Source of the DNA: Allodiplogaster sudhausi
Lineage: Eukaryota; Nematoda; Chromadorea; Rhabditida; Diplogasteridae
Assembly (NCBI GenBank): GCA_945643635.1
Contig: CALZFC010000004.1
Coordinates: 3,811,001-3,875,000 of the forward strand
Length of the DNA stretch: 64,000 nucleotides
Direction: 5' to 3'
Part shown: piece after piece, positions 21,644 through 35,879 of the stretch
How positions within the stretch are numbered: the stretch's first letter is position 1
Layout: each line of letters opens with the position of its first letter
The notes under the pieces: generated by a model
Database searches by the model: none
Told to the model about the DNA's origin: nothing
Seen by the model: the letters and a program-made list of their open reading frames with translations, nothing else
Translations under genes and position numbers: made by a program

Positions 21644-23233
21644 GAAATCTTCTGAAAGCTTGCCATAATTATGATTTTCAACAGAAAAAATCATATCTGC
21701 TTTTTGAATCTTATATGTAGGAAGACTGAAAAAAAAAAGATTTTTCTCTCGCTAAATGCTCACTTCCGCGTTTCACTAAGGTGCGCGTAAATAAAATATA
21801 AGATGAAGGACTGGAAACGTCTTGTCGTGGGAAAGAAAATCTTTTGCATCACGTCTAATGTAACAAACTGTTCCAAGAATCAAACCTTAACGTGACATAA
21901 CAACATAGTATCTTTCTCCTTGAAGTATCACAATAGGATTAGTGTAAAGAGAAGATACTTTAGTGTGGGAGTTCGTTTGTCGGTATAGACATTATGTCAG
22001 AACAAAGAGGACGCGATGATTTTTAGCTTCTAAAGAAGGGCGATCACCGAAAATTTACTAGTATGTGTTCAAACATGCAAAAATCTCGTATGAAAGTCCA
22101 TCGGATCAAACTAAAATGTACGGTAAAATCAGCCGCGCGATTAATCTTACGTTGTGTCAATGACATGTCGTCGACATACAGGACCATATCATGACCATGT
22201 CACTGACACTGGTCATGACCAGTATTTTTGCAATATCTGGAGAGCGGTGTCTAGCCCCTTGCTTATCACACATTGCAAAGTCAAACTAAGATATCATAAC
22301 TTAATGAATACCCGTCATTCCGTTAATAATACAACAAGAAGCTTGTAGCAAAAGATGAATATGTGAATATTACTATTTGCCAAATCAACCTGTTCCTTTA
22401 TCTATAAGCTGAAAACTATTCGAAAATACGTAAAATGTCTCATATCTCGTGAACGACTTTTCGGTGATCGCCCTCCTTTAATGAGAGAGAGCAGGACGTG
22501 TTCAAGTTGCAATGACAATCACTTGATTTATTTGCACCTTATTAAGTGCTCATTTTGTGCTTTCTCAAGTGAAATCGCTCGATTTACGTTTCAATTGCTG
22601 TCCATTTTGGATATTGAGGAATAGCAATGGCTTGTTCATTCTTCACTTGAATATCGCTCGCATCTCTCATTTCGTATTGCGCTGTTAACAATCAGCGTTT
22701 CACTTATTCGCGAAAGGGGTTGTTCGGGGGAAGGAACGGCTCCTTCAGCAAGGCAAGATAAGGACATTCTAACTTCAAGGAAGTGATAGCTTATAATTCA
22801 AATTGCTTGTAGGTTAGGCGAAGTGAATACAAAAAAACGTTTCGCAGTTTGAGATCAATTTGTTTGCGAAATGCTTTTGATGTTTTAAACGTCTCAGACA
22901 ATTCACACTGTATACGAAAAAATTACGCAGATACATACCTTTTGTTCTTTTCAAATCGAGAGACATAGGACGAAAATATGTTATCGTTACTTCAATATTC
23001 ATTGTGTTTGCGCTTCAAGATGTTCTATGCTTTAACAAAATTCCAGTATCACAGGATTCTACATCGTTATTATTGCAATACCGTTGAGCAGATTCGAATA
23101 ATGCATACGGTTTAGAATCCACATTTTCGGGCATTAAAGTAATGGCAATTATCACAATATAAGATCTACCCTTCAAAATGTAGGAGGAACAATGCGATCT
23201 TGAACAGCCTTGAGCCTTCGTCATCAAATCATT
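21644..23233. other. Interval between SR-6 and SR-7 with an empty transposon site
   Basis: No coding exon seen. 22140-22230 holds a diverged cluster of CATG palindromes like those inside the 1.2 kb element. 22490-23110 is receptor-family 3' flank homologous to 600-848 plus 2030-2330, and at 22731-22750 it reads straight through where the element sits in the other two copies. Confidence 0.5.
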
Positions 23234-25576
<2,343 letters not shown>

Positions 25577-26111
25577 CAAAATGCTCTGAAATCTTGGCAG
25601 AATTATGCATTTCCGCTTAAAAAAAAATCGACATTTTGAATCTTATAGGAAGGCGCAGACGCGAGAAAAAATAAGGCGTAGGACCTGAAACGTCTTGTCG
25701 TGGGAAAAAGTTACAAAATTCTTTTGCACCATGTTCTGATGTCTCACAATCAAACTTTTCCGAGAATCAAAACTTAACATCACGTGCTCTTTTGTTCCTG
25801 GATGTATCAGAGCATAGAAGTTAGTGTGCGCGTTCCTTTGTCTGCCTTTCAATTTGTCTATGAATGCACATTTAAGTGCATGTATGTACATCGTAGTTAT
25901 GTATGTATATAGATACTAAGTACATACATGTACTTGTCACATAGAAGGTATGTATATTGATTACGAATTCACTTGGATAGCCAGAGTACATTACATGTTA
26001 TTTGAGCTGCTGATAAGGAGAAGCTGAAATAAGATATCTGGGAAATTACTAAAGGTGACTTTGCTCTAATATTTGTAAGAAATATATGTATTTATGTGAA
26101 GTGCGAGCGAG
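25577..26111. other. SR-7 upstream region, no gene seen
   Basis: Upstream sequence related to that of other receptor copies up to about 25800, then AT-rich DNA with TATG/TACA simple repeats near 25880-25950. Confidence 0.4.
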
Positions 26112-26566
26112 CAGAGTTGCAAAGTGACCGGCCCAGCCCGGCCCGGCCGGCCCAACTTTCCAGGGCCCGGGGCCGATAGGGCCGGGCCCAAAAAAAGTTG
26201 GGCCGGCCCGCAGGCCCGATAGGGCCCGATAAGCAAACAATTTCGCCCAGTCAGGACGACTGGTGGCATATTTAAGTGAAAAACTTTTTTAATTGGTTCA
26301 TTTTTTCATCTAAAAGTCTTTCTTCTATACATTAAAATGAATGTTCGTAGCACGAGCATGAAAAATTCTGAATTTCAAAACAATTCGTAAGTCGTCGGAC
26401 TTTTTTCCCCAGAATTTTTTTGAAAATCAGGCTCAAACGGGCCCACGGGCCGGGCCGAGCCGGGCCCAAAATTCTAGGGCACGGAAATGGATCGGGTCTG
26501 GCTGGCCGAGTCCTTGGCCCGACGGGCCGGGCCGGCCCAAAATTTTTGGGCCCGTTAGCACCTCTG
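26112..26566. mobile_element. GGCC-rich hAT-like element
   Basis: Left end CAGAGTTGCAAAGTGACCGG, right end inverse CAGAGGTGCTAACGGGCC, flanked by CGAGCGAG (26104-26111) and CGGGCGAG (26567-26574), an 8-base target duplication with one mismatch. Eight-base duplications and CAGRGGTG-like ends are typical of the hAT superfamily. The outer 100 bases are made of GGGCC/GGCCC runs and the centre is AT-rich. Too short for a transposase. Confidence 0.7.
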
Positions 26567-28424
26567 CGGGCGAGTCTGCTTCAAGGTTGGCCAAATTGCA
26601 TACATAAAAAAACAAATACGCGGTTTTTTTTCTTCTTCACGACATTTAATACGAACATTTATGTACATAGAGTCGCAGGTAAAAAAAATTAATGACGTAA
26701 GTCATAAAAAAGCGCCCGTGCTTTTACAGTTTGCCACTAGTTTCCAGACGAAACCAAAATGAACCAGAGCTCGCGAAATGCGTAAATAAATATGTATCTA
26801 TGTATGTACATATGTATGTATGTACGATGTTATAAAATGTAACAACAAATCGAGAACACGTTCAGTACTGTATTTTACAGCTCAAACATGAAAAAATGAA
26901 TTCGAAAGCCCGCATATGCTTTGCCTCTCATTAGTCAATTTTTTTTTAATATTTATTCAAACATCAAAATTCAAAACAGCAGTTTACAATGAAGTGTTTT
27001 GGCGTTTAAAAATAACACATGAATCCCACTTATAGCAATTAGAAAATAGCAAAATCCTACACATTTGAAAGAAGTGCGACGAACAAACGTCGAACGGTGA
27101 ACAAGTTCAAACAAAAAAGAATCATATAACCAGGCGCAATATCTCAAATTTGGACAATGTTGATAGTAATTGAATCTTCTCTACTTTCTCAGTCTCTCTT
27201 TATCTCCCCTTCAACATACATACTAGATATCTCAAGCATTGTATCTCTCCCTCTCTTCCCTTCTCTCTCTGTCCTTTCCTATGTTATTTTTCTTTCTGGT
27301 TCTCAGAGATAAAGCGTCAATGTTACTTTTTCCCTTTAAAATCTCAAGATTTCCTTTTAAATCCAAAAATATCACAGAATGCATTGAGAAAATCAATAAA
27401 TTTTGTGTGGCATTCAATTCATGCAACCTTCAAAGTTTATGTGTGCAATAAAAATGAATGGTGATGACTTTCTTCTTTGTCATTCAAAAAGAGACATCTT
27501 TGGTGTAGAACGTGGCAGCCGCCGTCGAAGATAAACAAAATCTCGCTTTGGCGGCCTTTCCAATCCTGACCAACTACAGTAATTCACATTATAAGACTCT
27601 CCATATCTCTTCTCTCTTTCGCTGTCTTTTATCTCTCTCTCTCTCTATCTCTTTCTCTCTCGCTCTCTTACTATTTTTATCATCTCTTTCTCTTTGTGGT
27701 CTCTATCTATCTCTGACTGCATCTTCCCTCTCTTGGCATCTGTCTTTCCTAATTCATCTTCAACCTGAAAATGCTCTCCTCCACTACCGCCACGATGCAG
27801 ACAAACAACGTCAGGCATCAGTGAAAGCTTGCATAGCTGCGTGGCAGCACCGAAAACGAGTGGCATGTGCTGAGGTGGTGGTGGTGGTGGGCTTCTTTCA
27901 ACCACTATTCTCTGCTTCTCTCATCTCTCTCTCCATTGCTCTCCTCTCATTTTCTATCTCTCTCATTCCTCTCATCACTCTCTCTCTCTCTGTCACCTTC
28001 TGTTTCTCTCTCTCTCTCGCTCCCTTTCTCTCATATTCTCTCAGTCTTCTGACTGCACCTCATTCGTTCTCTCTTTCTTTCTCTCAACTCTCTCATCATT
28101 CTAGCCCTTATCTCTTTCACTGACTCTTGATTGTTCAGCTTTACATGAAACGCCAAACCGCCGAAGTGAAACATCATCAAGAAACGGTGCAAATTAAGAA
28201 AAGCTGCTCTTTAAAAGCCCTCACATCATTCTTTCCAATATCGGCGCTTACTTTCCGATAATCCTCATCTAAAGATTCGGGCTTGACTAAAAATCATCTT
28301 TTACATCAGTAATATTCCATGCTATTAGACATATAACGTATGTACCTTCAGAATACATTCCGTAGCATTATAGCTCTTCTTTCCATCGTGAGATTCCTCC
28401 TCTCGGAATTTTATTTTCTTCCGT
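26567..28424. other. Intergenic region and pyrimidine-rich 5' region of C6-1
   Basis: 26567-27480 shows no gene. 27600-28120 is dominated by CTCT repeats, which create long false open frames rich in Leu/Ser. At 28202-28219 the box AGCTGCTCTTTAAAAGCC resembles AGCAGCTCCTTAAAAGCC upstream of the other type I C6 genes (36937-36954, 54624-54641). Confidence 0.5.
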
Positions 28425-28432
28425 TATAAATA
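28425..28432 (+). promoter_or_regulatory. Possible TATA box of C6-1
   Basis: TATAAATA lies 145 bases before the first ATG of C6-1. Plausible core promoter by sequence and position only. Confidence 0.35.
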
Positions 28433-28569
28433 GATGGCTATACTTTTTTAAGAGACATTTAGTTCTTTGGCTGATTTTTAAGTTTTTTTTTCCATTTATT
28501 CCGCTATCTGCCTTCCCTGGAGGTAATTTCGAAAAGTGATATCGACATTTTCAAGGAACTTCTCGGGCA

Positions 28570-30496
28570 ATGGCGGGCCCCTCCTCAACGCGGACGGTAA
28601 CACAGAAAATGTCTCGTTCAACGAGCATCTCCAGTAGCCGCAGCTCGCGGCCGCTCAACTGGGCAGCACTTTTCATCGGAGTCGCTGCGCTCTCCGCACT
28701 AGCGCCTCTTGCTGGTGAGTTTTGCGATTTGTATCTCTCTGTCTATCTCTCTCGTACTATCATTCTCTCGCCTTCTCTCTCACTCCCTCTCTACATGTCT
28801 CGCTCTCACTCCTTCTCTATGCCTCTCTCTCCCTCTCTGTCTCTCTGTCTCTCTCTCTCTTTCTCTCGCTTTTCCCCTTCTCTCTCTCTCTCTCCCACAT
28901 TCACTCTCTCACACTTCCTCTCTCACTCTTGCACACACACTCTCTCTCTCTCTTCCTCTCTCTCTCTCTCTCTTTATTTTCAGACGCCCAATGCAACTGC
29001 GCTGGTGAGACGATGACGACGAACACGATTCCGCCGGGCAGTGGCGCTCAGGTTTGATAGAAAAAGTGCACGATAACGAAGAAATAAACAAATGCATGTA
29101 CCCATATAATCTTTTTACAATATCTACGAAATAGAAAAAGCAGAAGAAGAAGAGAAAACAGCTCATTTTTTCTCTCCAATAGGAATTGAGAGATATTTCA
29201 CAGCAATATACACATTCATAACAAGCTTATTTAAAGTTGCACGAAACTCGACTGTAATTTGCTCTTAAATTTTCCCGACCGTTGTCGTCCTCAGCATCTC
29301 TCTAAAACACTCATGCTCTCTCGTCTTTGTGTCAGGCAAAAAGGCGGGAATTCAAATGAGAGTTTTTGGTTCCTATTTCAGAACGAGCCGATCACGCAGA
29401 CGCTCGACGCGGTCACCTGCAAGCTGACGGCGTCTTGCACCGGCACGAACCCGCTCACCATGTCCGTGCCGCTGAAACCGAGCGGCGAGACGGTGGTAAG
29501 TGGCGGGGTGATTACGCTACTTTTGGGCTTACACGACTGAATACTGTAATTTTGGGCCATCTTAAAAATGAAGGAGAACCCTGTGTATTCCTTAAAAGAC
29601 ACAAAAACCTTTAGTCATCTACAAGAATAACAAGCAAAATTGAGATTATTTCCCTGATGTTAACTTGAATGACGTCTTCTGCTATAGTACACACACACAC
29701 GTTCATAACGTCTTTAATGAGAGAGAGTTTGTCAGAAATTGCCTTTGAATATTCTTCTTACAGATTAGGACTACAATTTTAAATCCATGTAAAATGACGT
29801 TTAAAAAAATCGTCCAACCTTTTCCAAGGTCGACTCGACGAGCGGCACTGGCACGGGCACGGCATCGTTCCCTTTCGACTGTGTCCAAGAGCCGACGGAT
29901 GGCCTCTGGTACTGGTCGCCTTATGGTAAGTCATTCATTTTCATTATCATTTGCTTGATTTTTTTATCATCATTATTATTATTAACTATATACATAAAGA
30001 TGAATATGTGTTTATATCTATTTTAATGTTATTTTTCCATTTTTTTAGTGTATATAGTTTAGTATACACTAAAAAAATGGAAACATAACATTAAAATAGA
30101 TATAAACACATATTTTTATCTATATTAGAAAAAAAAAGTGTCAGAGACACTTTTCTTTTTCAATCATATCATTTGGTACAGAATATATCAACAACTCAAC
30201 GACGGACGGCGTCGAGTACAACTCCGTTTCATGCGCCGGTAAGCAATTTTTTTATCCGTTTTTTAGCCACATTATTTTATTCTTCAACTTAAAAAATAAA
30301 GCGTACTCTTCAACGGTTTCGCCCTCATGTTTTTAACCGTGTTCAAAATTTCACCCGGCTTATAGTATTACTTTTAGAACTTAAAATAAAATGAAACAAA
30401 ACAAAATGATGATACGTTTCAGGAGCGATTCCACCGCCAACGACTTCTACGTCTTCAACTAGTTGTAAGTATTTTAAATTTTGTTTATTTTCAGAA
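28570..30496 (+). CDS. C6-1: secreted C6-domain protein, type I
   Basis: Exons: 28570-28714, 28984-29051, 29382-29495, 29829-29925, 30182-30238, 30423-30464, 30495-30496; 174 residues. After an N-terminal polar stretch comes a hydrophobic segment NWAALFIGVAALSALAPLA, then ADA/QC as a likely signal-peptidase site. Six cysteines follow (about residues 52, 54, 84, 90, 127, 159), the number and layout of the nematode extracellular C6 domain (CxC; TCKLTASC; FDC; SVSC). A short Thr/Ser tail ends the protein. The second methionine (28609, MSRSTSISS) gives a more normal signal peptide and may be the true start. The stop TAA seems split by the last intron (T at 30464, AA at 30495). Intron 3 has the acceptor CCAAG. 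Function of C6 proteins is unknown; a secreted or cuticle-associated role is only a guess. Confidence 0.8.
30004..30113. repeat. Near-perfect 51-base hairpin in C6-1 intron 4
   Basis: Left arm 30004-30054 and right arm 30063-30113 are almost exact inverted copies (for example TTTAGTGTATA against TATACACTAAA) around an eight-base loop. It may be a tiny palindromic element. The other C6 genes lack it. Confidence 0.85.
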
Positions 30497-31099
30497 ATAA
30501 TCTTCCTTCTCAAAATATTCCTTCCGATCACATCTCAATATAAAAATATTATTTTAAAACGCATGAATACTTTTTAGTTTTCTACAGTTATCTATCTTAC
30601 AGATCTCTAAGTTGGATATTATTTTTTTAACGGTTTTGTTCATTTATATTATAACGTATTAGTTTCATCTTATGATTTTCAATTATTTTTTGTTCCTTTA
30701 CTTCGGATCGATGATCGAGTTTCTAACTATTGAGCTTTTCTCGTTAACATGCCTTATCTTGTTGCTTAATAAATGTTTCAAAAAAAAGTTTCTTTGCTGC
30801 AGCGTTATTTCCACATCCATCACTACGAGAATTACAATGCTATTTAGCGAAGCTCACTATGAAATAAAAAGGTGAACATATGCAAGTGATAATGATGTTA
30901 TTCCGAAAAGAAGTATGCATGAAAGAAATACAGCAGCATCCTATTAAAATACCCTCTGTGAAAAATTAGGGAACAATTGCAGGGTGTCATTACGTCACCC
31001 ACATCTCATCTAATTGAAAGAGTTGAAACTTCCATTTTGTATTTGAAGCGCTTTAGCCTGACAAGAAGATTGGTCACTTTTATAATTGTCAGTATTAAA
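30497..31099. other. 3' flank of C6-1, nothing seen
   Basis: AT-rich sequence without a supported feature. Confidence 0.4.
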
Positions 31100-31715
31100 C
31101 GATAGTATGTCAGTGGATCTTATTCGTCATTTATATTAATCTGTAGTAAAGCGGAATTCATTGAATTCAAGCTATGATTCTTCTTTTTGAGAATAAAATT
31201 TCGTTATCAAATAGTTGGTGTCTCACATTGAAAAATAGTACCGCTCCCTCTTGTAGAACCCTCCATCTAATAGTGCCCCTCCCCCGCAAAGGTATTGAAA
31301 AAATAGTACTCCCCGTGGATACTAATAGAATAAACAGGGTATATATTAATTAACGTTGAATATTTCTTGTGGAAAATAGCTTATGGTTATGTACATAAAA
31401 AATTTTACCTCCAAACATATTGCATTCATACATCGAAAATAAAAAATTTCACAGTAATGTATGTACTTTTTTTAACTAGCACTATTAATCATATGAAATT
31501 ATTCACTATCGCTCGATCTCGAGGTTGGAATAACGTATTTTCTCTATTAGTGCCCACGGGGGCACTATTTTTCAACGAAAGGAGGGGGGGGCACTATTTG
31601 AGTGGGGGGGGGTACTAATTTCAATGGCCCTTGCAAGGGGGGGGGGGGTACTATTAGAGAGGGGGGGGGGTGGCTCTAATAGAGGGAGGGGCACTAATAG
31701 AGAAATACGGTATGT
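31100..31715. repeat. Repeat with G/C runs and TACTATT boxes, copy 1
   Basis: Inverted blocks at about 31212-31331 and 31536-31712 carry GAAAAATAGTAC, GGGGCACTATT and CTATTAGAG motifs with runs of G or C. The sequence 31100-31220 matches the reverse complement of 49235-49360, so this and 49155-49560 are copies of one repeat family in opposite orientation. The right border ends AGAGAAATACGGTATG. Confidence 0.6.
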
Positions 31716-31772
31716 CACAATTTTGGATGTGAAAATTACACATGTGAAACTTGTTTCAAGAATATTTGTCAG

Positions 31773-31883
31773 AACTTGTACGCCTGTTTGATCAGCAGCA
31801 CTCTCGTCCTGGCCATGGCCTACAGGGCATCTCAGGAGGCAACGAAAACTGAAGGATCGTTACAGCAGAAGAGAAATTTGGCC
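31773..31883 (+). pseudogene. Orphan receptor-like exon
   Basis: A 111-base block (37 codons) bounded by TTTGTCAG and GTGAGT reads NLYACLISSTLVLAMAYRAS, then a charged stretch ending LQQKRNLA. A hydrophobic helix followed by a basic loop with a splice donor is what a TM5-loop exon of a 7TM chemoreceptor looks like. No partner exons are found nearby except the uncertain block at 32257. Probably a gene fragment of a different receptor family. Confidence 0.4.
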
Positions 31884-33095
31884 GTGAGTCAAAAGGCTAT
31901 TTGTTGTGACCTATTACTTGGAAATTTCTGAAGTACTACTGAGAATATTCTATGCAGAGAAAGAGAGAAAGAGAGAAAGACAGAGAGAGAGAGAGAGAGG
32001 AGAGATTGTTAATGACAGAGGGTGAGAGAGTGAGAAACAGAGAGTGGCAAGGAGAGAGAGAGAGTGTGAGAAGAAATTGTTTAAAATAAATCATCAGCAT
32101 AGGTCCGCAAGGCTGATTGGTCAAGGAAATCATTTGGAAAGATATTCACAGAAAAGCAAGATGAGAGTGAAAAGTCCAAAATATTAAGATGTCCTTGACC
32201 AAAACCACTACAAAAAATAAACCACATGGACTGGGCATTTTCCTTGTTCCCTACAGGAATTTATATCAAGTATTTCCAAAACGGCTCGAACGTTTATCGC
32301 CGTTTTATAAAAGCTCCCTATATGATCATCTCGGCTTTGATAAAACCACAGGTTGTCGAACAAAAGAAAAAGACCCAAACAAGTTTCGTCAAGTATGTTT
32401 CCGTTGAACTTTTCCAAATATTCGTTTCAAAGTAGAATGAAAATTATATTAAGGTGATAATTAATTTTTATTCAATTGAATTTCTATTAAGTCAGAATAC
32501 AATGTTCGATTTTATTTTTTTAATAGTTGAAAATTTTAGATTTTGCATTACTCGACATTCAAGTCGACATTTGTAGCAATTTTTTTTTCTTTATAAAAAG
32601 GCAACTATTTTTTCTGATTTCGTCATCTTCTTGGCATGCTAACCAATTTTCGTTTTAAGGAAATATTTATCCTAACCTAGTAAAATTTTGTTCCAAAATA
32701 ATATAGAGAGATTTCAAAAAGTGCCGTAATCCTCGTTCCGGCTCCTCGGGTTGTCGTGCGAGGTGGAAGTGCGTAGTCGCGCGTGTGAATGGCATGAGTC
32801 GCCGCAACAGAATCGTCCGCAGCGGCAATAGTTGCGATCACGATCTCTCTAGGCATCGCCGTATTGTAAACGCTCCCTTTATATTCATCTTATCATTGAT
32901 AAAACTACAGGTTCTCGTCCATACGAAAAAAACAACGAAATAAGTTATTACTGAAAATTGTAGCCAACTCAAAACTCCATATTTAGTTAATAATGTTACC
33001 AGTCGTTGTATTTTAATTTCGGGTTCGTAATCGCAAGTGGTCTAATTATTGTTTTTTTAAAGAAAATATTTAATTAAACTACTTAAATTACTCTA
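31884..33095. other. Interval with a duplicated exon-like block and a promoter relic
   Basis: 31960-32075 is GA-rich. 32257-32351 (between CTACAG and CAG/GT) reads IYIKYFQNGSNVYRRFIKA and then PYMIISALIKPQ. A diverged copy at 32854-32910 reads HRRIVNAPFIFILSLIKLQ with the same donor. Between them 32715-32830 resembles the 5' region of type I C6 genes (ATCCTC box, GCCGCAACAGAATCGTCCGC). 32930-33094 matches 53430-53570 upstream of C6-4. No complete gene. Confidence 0.4.
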
Positions 33096-33342
33096 CACAC
33101 AAGAAAAGAAAGCGTTGAAAACTACGCTTTTGGCTACGGTTTGAATCGTCATAGAAAATCCTAACGGTTAGGACCGTAGGAATCGGGTCATTTCAAAGCG
33201 TTGGTTTGAAAGCGTTGGGTAAGAAAGCGTTAGAAGCCCTCGGTGAGGGCAAAGCGTTGAGACTAACGCTTTCGTCTCATCATCGCACCTGCACCGTCCA
33301 CCGCCTAATTCTCGCTCATTTATCACTCTCTCTCTCTCTATC

Positions 33343-33373
<31 letters not shown>

Positions 33374-34079
33374 TCTATCGTCTCTGCCTCCACCATCCTC
33401 CGGATCAGGTTTTGCTAATTATCTCACTTTTGCGAACAGCATATTTAACTGTTTTCGGCCCTTCTGTGACCAAAACAACAGTTAAATAGAATAAAACTAA
33501 AATAAAGTTCGCAAAAGTCGATTAATTAGCTAACCTGTTATCCGTTGCGATGTAGGGAGTCGTTGTCGTCGCTTGAACCTAGAGGTAGACAGAGAGAGAG
33601 AGAGAAAGACATTTTGCTCCTGACCGAACCCGAACCACCACCCCCCGCGCGCAATTTTCCCACGTTAACCACCAGGCCACCAACCCACCCAAGAACCTTC
33701 CGGCATTGGATAACCTAGTGATAGGGCCCCCCCAGGTCATTTGTGCACAGATGTTCTTCTCTCTCTCTCTCATCTTTCTTTCTCTCTCTCATCTCTCTTT
33801 CGTTCTCTCGCCTCTCTTTCTCTCTCATCTCTTTTCTTCTCCCTCTGTCCATGTCTATTAATGATACTAAATGTTTTTTCGAATAATTAACACTACAAAT
33901 GTAAAACAAAGTGGAAGATTTGTGTTTCGCCTTCATTCACAGCCTGTTAATTGTAAGTTGTTTGAGATGCGTGAGAACGGTAATTTGCATAGTAATAGTT
34001 GCTGAATGTGTGCTAATGAGCGAAATACTTTGCGATTATACATGCACTCATTGTCTTGCTCACTGCGGAGAGGGAGAGA

Positions 34080-34111
<32 letters not shown>

Positions 34112-34283
34112 CAGAGACAGGCACAGAGAACGACAGACAGAGAAAGAGAGAGAAGGAGAGAGAGAGAGAGAGAGAGAGAGAAAGAAGGCGAGAGAGAGAA
34201 GAAGGCGAGAGAAGGAAAGACAGATGGATACAGCATTTCAAGTGGGGTCGGATGCGATCGATCAGCATGCAGTGCCGAGAGAC

Positions 34284-34335
<52 letters not shown>

Positions 34336-35515
34336 GAAGAGAGAGAGAAAGAGAGAGAGAGACAGAGGAAGAGAGTGAGTAAACAGTGGTTATGTTAGGC
34401 GACGAAGAATATAACGAAAAAAAAAACATATGTCTTCGTCTTAGTTTCCATTATTATTTCTTTTCTTTTCTTCTCTTTTTACTTCTCATTTTACCACGTG
34501 TGTTACATCTAGTGTTCCATGTTACACCGTATAAATTGAAAAAAAAATTGAAGAAAGTGATTGTAGGGAATAAAATTTTCAAGCCCTTACGACTCAAGCT
34601 CGATATTACAGTTTATTTTTGTGTGAGTACAGGAAATAACAATCCTTCAAACAGAACAAGAATGCAACATTTACAAGCATAGGGAGACTTATTCACAGAT
34701 TTAAAACCCGGTACACATCTAACAACGGCATTTTTTTCTGAAATAGAATAAATATAGGTCAAAAAGAACAAGGAATTTTTTACAGAAATTAGTCAAACAA
34801 CGACTAGTAGACAGAAAAACTGAGCGAGGATTAATTCGTACGAGGTAAAAGTTCAACCCTTCCACGATGAGTGAATTCTAAAGCAAAGCACATAGAATAT
34901 AAGATAGTCAACAAAGTTAAAATTAGAAAAATAGAAATAAGTGAGAAGGCCACGATTTCTATCCTTCACTGTACAATTTCGCTGTATAACTAGGCTCCAT
35001 TCACTGTACCAGACGAAAAGAGGGTATTGATCCGCCTTGCTAACACATTTGCCGTATTCGATTTTGGCGCGTAGGTCGGAACTTGCATGAGCAGACAGAG
35101 AAAGCCCCAAAGGTCAGCGACTTCCTTGTCGAATCGAAGATGAAAGAGGAAGTGAGTAGCTTATTCAGCTACGTCAAATTAACAATATAAACAAAACTAA
35201 AAGAGTTGGAGACCAAAAAATATCACGAAATTAAATACATATTTAGTGTGTCATATGATTTCAATACTTATCAGAAAACAATTTTCCGGCCGCAGAGTAT
35301 TTCTAACGCTTTCCAAAACCCAAAAGCTTTCAATCTCCATTAATGTGACTAAATGTTTTTTTTTCTTTTCCAAATCATTAACACGACGAATGTTAGACAA
35401 AGTGGAAGAGTTAACAACCTGTTAAATAAGAGAGACAGTGAAGAGAGAGACAGAGAGAGAGAGAGAGAACGAGAGAGACAGTGAAGAGAAAGTGAAAGAG
35501 AGTGAGAGAGACAGT

Positions 35516-35561
<46 letters not shown>

Positions 35562-35829
35562 TGCAAATGATAGTGGTAATGAAGAGAGAAGCCGATCGCA
35601 GATAATTTTGGGAAGCGTACTCCGCAACGCTTTGCAATGAAAAGCGTTGCGATCAACGCTTTGCAAAGCTGAAAATCGTTGCGATCAACGCTTTGCAAAC
35701 CTGAAAAGCGTTGGGGGGTCTACGCTTTCCAAAAAGTCGGCCGAGGCGCCTCTAAAAGCGTCATTCTCAACGCTTTCAACCCCAACGATATGGCCAAAAC
35801 GCGTTCTCAACGCTTTATTTTCTTGTGTG
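33096..35829. mobile_element. 2.7 kb TA-flanked element with AAAGCGTT arrays
   Basis: Left end CACACAAGAAAAGAAAGCGT and right end inverse CACACAAGAAAATAAAGCGT, flanked by TA at 33094-33095 and 35830-35831, as in Tc1/mariner-type insertions. Both ends carry many AAAGCGTTG/CAACGCTTT boxes (33108-33270 and 35620-35815). The interior has GA/CT microsatellites (33310-33375, 33755-33845, 34068-34380, 35430-35565) and a short internal inverted repeat (about 33410-33535). No transposase frame. The paralogous region upstream of C6-4 (about 53530-53575) lacks it. Confidence 0.75.
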
Positions 35830-35879
35830 TATCTTGAAATGCCAAAAGAATAGAGAAAGGATTTTAATTTTAAAAAAAA

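Noticed and set aside
25880..25950. TATG/TACA repeats as a possible CRISPR or satellite
   Set aside because: Short tetranucleotide simple repeats, common in this genome; no spacers.
26049..26692. Gly/Pro/Ala-rich frames on both strands
   Set aside because: GGCC repeats at the ends of the hAT-like element generate them.
27512..28123. 203-codon plus-strand frame rich in Leu/Ser
   Set aside because: Created by CTCT repeats upstream of C6-1; no paralogue keeps the frame.
28709..29057. Overlapping frames in three registers over C6-1 intron 1 and exon 2
   Set aside because: A CT microsatellite is open in all frames; only the exon register with splice sites is supported.
33911..34398. Arg/Glu-rich frames of 100-155 codons
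   Set aside because: GA microsatellite inside the TA-flanked element; frames overlap in all registers.
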